A DNA stretch of 64,000 nucleotides from Polytrichum commune (lineage: Eukaryota; Streptophyta; Polytrichopsida; Polytrichales; Polytrichaceae). Below are positions 58,800 to 64,000 of the stretch, piece by piece. The stretch spans positions 13,268,001 through 13,332,000 of the forward strand of contig OX485803.1 in assembly GCA_950295325.1 (NCBI GenBank), given 5' to 3'. The notes beneath the pieces are model-generated. The model was not told the DNA's origin and ran no database searches. It worked only from the letters and a program-made list of their open reading frames with translations. Within the stretch, counting starts at the first letter, position 1; each line of letters starts with the position of its first letter. The position numbers and the translations under genes were made by a program.

Positions 58800-61700
58800 A
58801 TGCGGCCTTCCTCGATGGCCTCGTGCCCCACTACTTGCTTCGACTTCGTTATAAGTCCCCACAGCAGCACTATGAGTCTCAGATCTCTGTGTTCTCCGTT
58901 ATTGGGTGCGTCATTTGCCTCTTGGTGCCTCCGACGAGGTGCAAGTGAAGGTGCTCTGCTCAAGACTGCACGTCCATATTCATATCGACATCTTCGTCTT
59001 CTGCCCCTCGTAGCGCAGAGTGGTAAGTGGTCGCAAGAGCAGGTGTAAGAGCAATAGCAAAGTGAACGTCGTATCTTGTCATGTTGCGTCTACCTTTAGT
59101 GGCTTGCCTCTTTCCGGATCTGAGGCTCTGAATAGTTGTGGGATGCTCGGGTGCGTATGTGGGATTTTGTCTCGTAGTAGACCACTTCGCTATTTTTGGT
59201 GTGAGAGTTGGGTTGCCTTTAGGTGATCTGTGCCCAGAACGTGGATAATGTGGAGAAGGCGTTTTTCATTTTGCACGTGTCAAGGTATTTTCTTGGATTC
59301 GGCACTTTCGCAGACCCCTTTTCGGATTTGATGCCCAGCTGTCTTAGCTTGATGCCATCATCGTCTTCATACCGTCTTCATACGGCGCTGTTTTTCGTCT
59401 GTTATCGAAGAACTGATGGAACACTCTGCATTGTTAGGCAATGATGGGCATCTGACCCTCATGTGGTAACCCTCTCAGGTGCCTTCATTGTTGGCACCAA
59501 CATGGCAGCCGATGGTGTTACACTCGCAGGGTCCTTCCAATCTCGAGCAACATCCAACAGTGCTACAATGTTGTTAAATGTACGCCTATACCAGTGGCTG
59601 GGAATAATTTCTGACCACAGTCTGGTTTCGCACGTACTCTGTACAGTTATGTACTTTGCGCAGAAACCCACAACTCCTCTTTCCACGAGGCAAGGTATCT
59701 TAGAATGTCAAGGGAAGGTGCTCTTCCAAGTTCCAGAATCTGCAAAGCAAGTTGGCAACAGCGAATGATTGCCCCTGTAACCCCAGTCTATAAGCAACAT
59801 TAGGCCTTATACAAATCTCTATAGAGAATTTAATCAGAATGGAGTGTTCGTTCACGCGTTCTCCAGACGAAAAATGTACCCACTTGTGCTTTCCCCAAAG
59901 GTGTGTCTACGGCGGCCTGAAGATGCTTCGATTGAATAACTTGGCTCTGCAACACGCCTGTGCAATCAATCGAGTTATACTTGCTTCATTTATTCAGGAA
60001 AACAGTATCTGTAGGAAAACGACTGCTTGTGGCAGATAAGTACAGCGATGGTGGCAACTTTTGGCAATAACCTTTTACGTTGATGAAGTCTATAATTAGA
60101 CGTTATAAAAGTTTTAGAAACATAACCTCATATTTTTTGGTGCGTGTCATTGGGATCTGAGGATCTTCACGGTTTGGCGATGTGAGGGTGGGTGAAGAGA
60201 CTGGCCTTCTGAAAGTGCAGATATCTGAAAGTGTCGTGGTCGTGGTTGTGTCAGCTTACGGTCTTTCTCTCGTTGGGCAGATTCTCACAACTTCGAAGTA
60301 ACTCGGACTGCAGAGGTAAGCACTTTAAGGCAGCAAAGGAAGGAAGGCATGGCGCTTTCCACGAATATGGTTTGGGTGCCAATACTTGAGGAGGGAGTTT
60401 TCCGGTTTGATCAGTCTGAGGATAGCAGAAAGGGGGCTGCTCCTTGCTTCTCATTCACAAACTCAAGACTACGTGAAGAAGTGATTGATGTCTCCTCTTT
60501 CAAGAAGAAAACTCCCACTTTCGTTCCTCAGTTCTCTACTGAAAAGGGGCAGCAAGTTGTAACTTTTCAGGTGACTGATTCTTCTCAATTATTCCTGTTT
60601 GTCGAGGCTCTTGTTGTGTTGTGTGATGCTGTTGTGTGGCTTTTGAATTGTTAATGACCATTGTAACTCATTTAAAGAGTTTTTGTAAGTGTCTCATCAG
60701 TATTTCTTCTAGGAGATAAACCGGATTGTAGTCCAGGTTAGAGTGCAATTCAGACTATTTTTTTTGTTTTTTTGTTTAGTTTCACTGCAATATGTGTACT
60801 GTAATGATGGACTGATCTCATTAATGTGCAATTGTGGGGTGTAATAATGCAGTTGCCTACTGGCACCTCCTTTTATGGTACTGGAGAAGTCGGTGGAGGC
60901 CTTGAGCGGACAGGAAAGAGGGTGTGTAATCTAACAGTAATTTATTGAGCATCCATTTGGCTATCATTGTATTTGGAAGAATTGGATTTTGTGGGTAGGT
61001 GAGATAGAGTAACAATACCTTGCCCTCGTTTGCGAATCCGATGTAAGCTCACACTAAAAGATTACAGGACATAGGAGACACAGAGGGATTTAGCTTACAA
61101 ATCTAACAAAATAAATTGGGTCATTGTACAGATATTCACCTGGAATACAGATGCCTGGGGCTATAACCAGAACACAGTTTCTTTGTATCAGTCTCACCCA
61201 TGGGTTTTCAACGTTCTACCAACTGGAGAAGCATTTGGAGTCCTCGCTGATACAGCCTTGCGGACCGAGGTAATTTTTCTAATAGATGAGAAGCATGGAG
61301 ACGTAGCTATGGGAATCTGTTTTGTATGTCAGATGTAATGACATTGAGCTGGTATGAATTATTTGCATATATGTATTTTCTTGTTGACAGATCGATTTGA
61401 GGAAAGAGACAATTATCAAGTTTGCAGCAGCTGGACCATATCCAGTGATCACTTTTGGACCGTATGCCACACCGGCGGAGCTTGTGACTGCCCTTGCACG
61501 AGCTACTGGTATTTTTTTATTATCATGTACCTTGAGGTGGATTTTAAAACTCCATTGATTGCAATTAACCTTGTATATTGTTTTAACAAAATTGTGGGAT
61601 TTGATTTTCTTGCGCTTCAGGTACGATTCAAATGCCACCCAAGTGGGCACTTGGTTATCAACAATGCAGATGGAGTTACGAAACAGCAGAGAGAGTTTGG

Positions 61701-64000
61701 AAGGTATGAAACATGTTATGTGTCCGTGGATTCCGAGTTTGTGTATGTGGTCAAGTGCTTTGAAGAAATTTTGGTCACTTTGTGGTTTGTGGTCACTCAG
61801 TTGAATATCTCTGATGCTGTTCAGGTGGCCTCAACTTTTCGGGAAAAGAAAATGCCCTGTGATGTGATCTGGATGGATATTGATTATATGGACGGTTTTA
61901 GGTGCTTCACATTTGACCAGGTATGATGGATTTACCAAACTAAGTACCTGAGTAACTTTAAATTCGTCTGTGACGGCTATGTTGATAAAGTGGGGAAAAG
62001 AACCGAGATATTTTGACTCAACACTGTTGACGCGGCTTGTGCAGAAAGCGTTCCCAGATGTGAAGGGGCTAATCAATAATTTGCATGATATTGGGTTCAA
62101 AGGCGTATGGATGGTTGACCCTGGGCTTAAGGTAGAGAAAGGTTATGAGGCCTATGACACAGGCTCTGCGGAGGATGTATGGATCCAAAATGCTGATGGG
62201 AAACCTTATGTTGGTATGTCATTCCATCATTTTCAGAAATAATTTCATCCCTCACGAATTATTGTGGGTTAGCATTTCAGTGGTCTGTGTTAGAAGTGGA
62301 CATCAACTCATTCTTGGACTTTTCTTTTGAATATGCAGGTGAGTGTTGGCCAGGCCCAACTGTCTTTCCAGATTTCACTAACAAGAAGACCTGTGAGTGG
62401 TGGGTTAAACAAGTCAAGAAGTTTGTTGAAAATGGAATCGATGGCATCTGGAACGACATGAATGAACCGGCTGTTTTCAAGGTCCACCACATTACACAAC
62501 AAGCTGTGTGTGCAACACAATTGTTGCTACTGTGTTGCAATATCTAACCTACTGGGGTTATTATGTCAACTTTTAAAGAGCCTCTTGATTGGATATCAAA
62601 ATCAGTTCCAGATATGCTTATCACTGTAGTTGGTAAATGGTTTTGCAGACGGTAACTAAGACCATGCCAGAGACAAACATTCACCGAGGTGATGAAGAAT
62701 TTGGGGGTGTCCAGAACCATGGATATTATCATAACGTAAGTCAGCTTGTCCATTTCTTATGCAATTGTGACCAATGTCTACGTTTCAACTTGCAATATTC
62801 TCTTAATCTCTCTATGAATATGTCTTCGGGATCGTCTGTACTTTTTCACAGTATTTTAATCATGTGAATGTACAGATAGTAATTGTTTTTATGGCCTTTT
62901 TCGTGATGCAGGTCTATGGAAACTTTCAAGCAAAAGCAACAATGGACGGTATGTTACTTGCCAACCCGGATAAGAGGCCATTTGTGCTGAGCAGGGCAGG
63001 TTTTATTGGTAACCAAAGGTTTTCTGCCACCTGGTCTGGTGACAATCTGTCAAACTGGGAGCATTTGGCCATGAGTGTTCCTATGGCGTTAAACTTGGTA
63101 AGCTGAAATTCACATCCCAATCCACATCGCAAGTAATTTATGGTTGACTTTCACAAAGCTGTATGTCACCTCTTACTATAGGTCTCAAACATTTTTGACG
63201 TTTTCTTTTGCCTGTGTCCAGGGATTGAGTGGACAGCCGTTAAGTGGTCCAGATATTGGTGGGTTTGCTGGAGATGCTACGCCCAAAATGTTTGTGAGGT
63301 GGATGGGAATTGGAGCGATGATGCCATTCTCCAGGGCCCACTCCGAGAAAGGAACCATCGATCAGGAACCCTGGGCTTTTGGTCCTGAGGTTAGTTTGGA
63401 ATCGATCTTAGTGTTGTAATAATTGTACGAATTCTAAGATACAAGCTCCTATGTAGAGTCATGTCTATGTATAGTATGGAAATTCCAGCATTCCATCAGT
63501 GCTTATTGTCAGCGTTTTGTTGCAGGCTGAGGAGCTTTGCAGACAAGCTTTGAACAGACGATATAGGTTGCTGCCTCACTTGTACACACTCTTTTACAAG
63601 GCGCATCTTACTGGTTTACCTGTGGCTACTCCGCTATTTTTCGCTGGTATATTCTCCATACGGCTCCCTTCATTTCGAAATAAATTTGGATGTATGCATG
63701 TTTGCTAAGTCCTGAATTATCTTGGTTGTGGTTTCCTTACGACTTTTAACCATGCCTTTATTTGGGATTTGGAAGGTTTTTAGAATTGGTTAATAACGCT
63801 GTGTTATTTTTACTTTTTGACAGATCCCACAGACCCTAAGCTTCGAAAAATTGATGACAGCTTCCTCTTGGGTTCCATCCTTGTTGCCACATGGTACAAC
63901 TATTTAATCAAAGTTATCAAAGTTATATTGTTGTTGTCCAGTCCTTCTCCATTATATTGATGTAATTCTGACAGCAATGAAAGAAGAAAGATATGTTGTA
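58800..64000 (+). CDS. HGL1: GH31 alpha-glucosidase, heteroglycan glucosidase-like (3' end outside window)
   Basis: Exons: 58800-59022, 60281-60570, 60853-60921, 61132-61269, 61391-61508, 61621-61703, 61825-61920, 62045-62213, 62339-62481, 62649-62735, 62912-63097, 63222-63389, 63526-63646, 63824-63893 and probably 63975 onward. All phases fit. Exon 1 gives a Ser/Arg/Leu-rich leader of about 70 residues that resembles a plastid transit peptide; an in-frame ATG at 58815 is an alternative start. The mature part matches plant AGLU2/HGL1: [16 protein letters not shown], nucleophile D435 in WNDMNEP, acid/base D516 in WSGDN, then [15 protein letters not shown]. The family hydrolyses alpha-glucosidic bonds and in plants acts on starch-related heteroglycan. 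The last listed exon is the least certain; the C-terminal beta domains lie beyond 64000. Confidence 0.9.

Noticed and set aside
59463-59768. 101-codon ORF in intron 1 of the HGL1-like gene
   Set aside because: It does not join in phase with the flanking exons and has no recognisable domain.
1-64000. CRISPR arrays, bacterial operons or prophage-like content
   Set aside because: Spliced genes and plant transposons show a nuclear eukaryotic locus, and no array of short spaced direct repeats exists.

Overview
This window looks like nuclear DNA of a land plant. The genes are plant-type and intron-rich with canonical GT...AG junctions, and the roughly 38 kb between them is AT-rich and made almost wholly of decayed transposable elements. 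The long, repeat-filled introns suggest a large-genome lineage, possibly a seedless plant, but the species cannot be told from the sequence.

Left block (about 2.3-20 kb): an 8-exon gene on the + strand (2903-13752) encodes a 993-aa family GH31 glycosidase of the YihQ/sulfoquinovosidase type. Its introns are crowded with inverted-repeat elements, a minisatellite and a partial exon duplication. Convergent to it is a 7-exon gene (19888-14952, - strand) for UTP6, a HAT-repeat protein of the U3 snoRNP/SSU processome.

Middle block (about 20-58 kb): no host gene can be supported. It holds at least four PIF/Harbinger-type elements of one family (3-bp target duplications at two of them), a second Harbinger-type MITE flanked by TAA, a hAT-type MITE family with 8-bp target duplications, a pogo-like pair of which one copy is interrupted by a 700-bp element with heptamer-repeat termini, LINE fragments of at least two lineages (RNase H plus zinc finger; reverse transcriptase), a decayed full-length 5S rRNA copy, a SINE-like segment, tandem repeats and many C/G homopolymer runs.

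Right block (about 58 kb to the end): a second GH31 gene on the + strand, of the plant heteroglycan-glucosidase (HGL1/AGLU2) type, starts at 58800 and runs off the window. Its first exon encodes a transit-peptide-like leader joined in phase to the enzyme. G-box (CACGTG/ACGTGG) motifs and a TATA-like site lie upstream.

The two GH31 genes belong to different subfamilies, so they are not a tandem duplication. The most interesting biochemical point is that the YihQ-like enzyme keeps the catalytic pair and four of five sulfoquinovose-pocket positions but has Gln where the sulfonate-binding Arg of E. coli YihQ sits.
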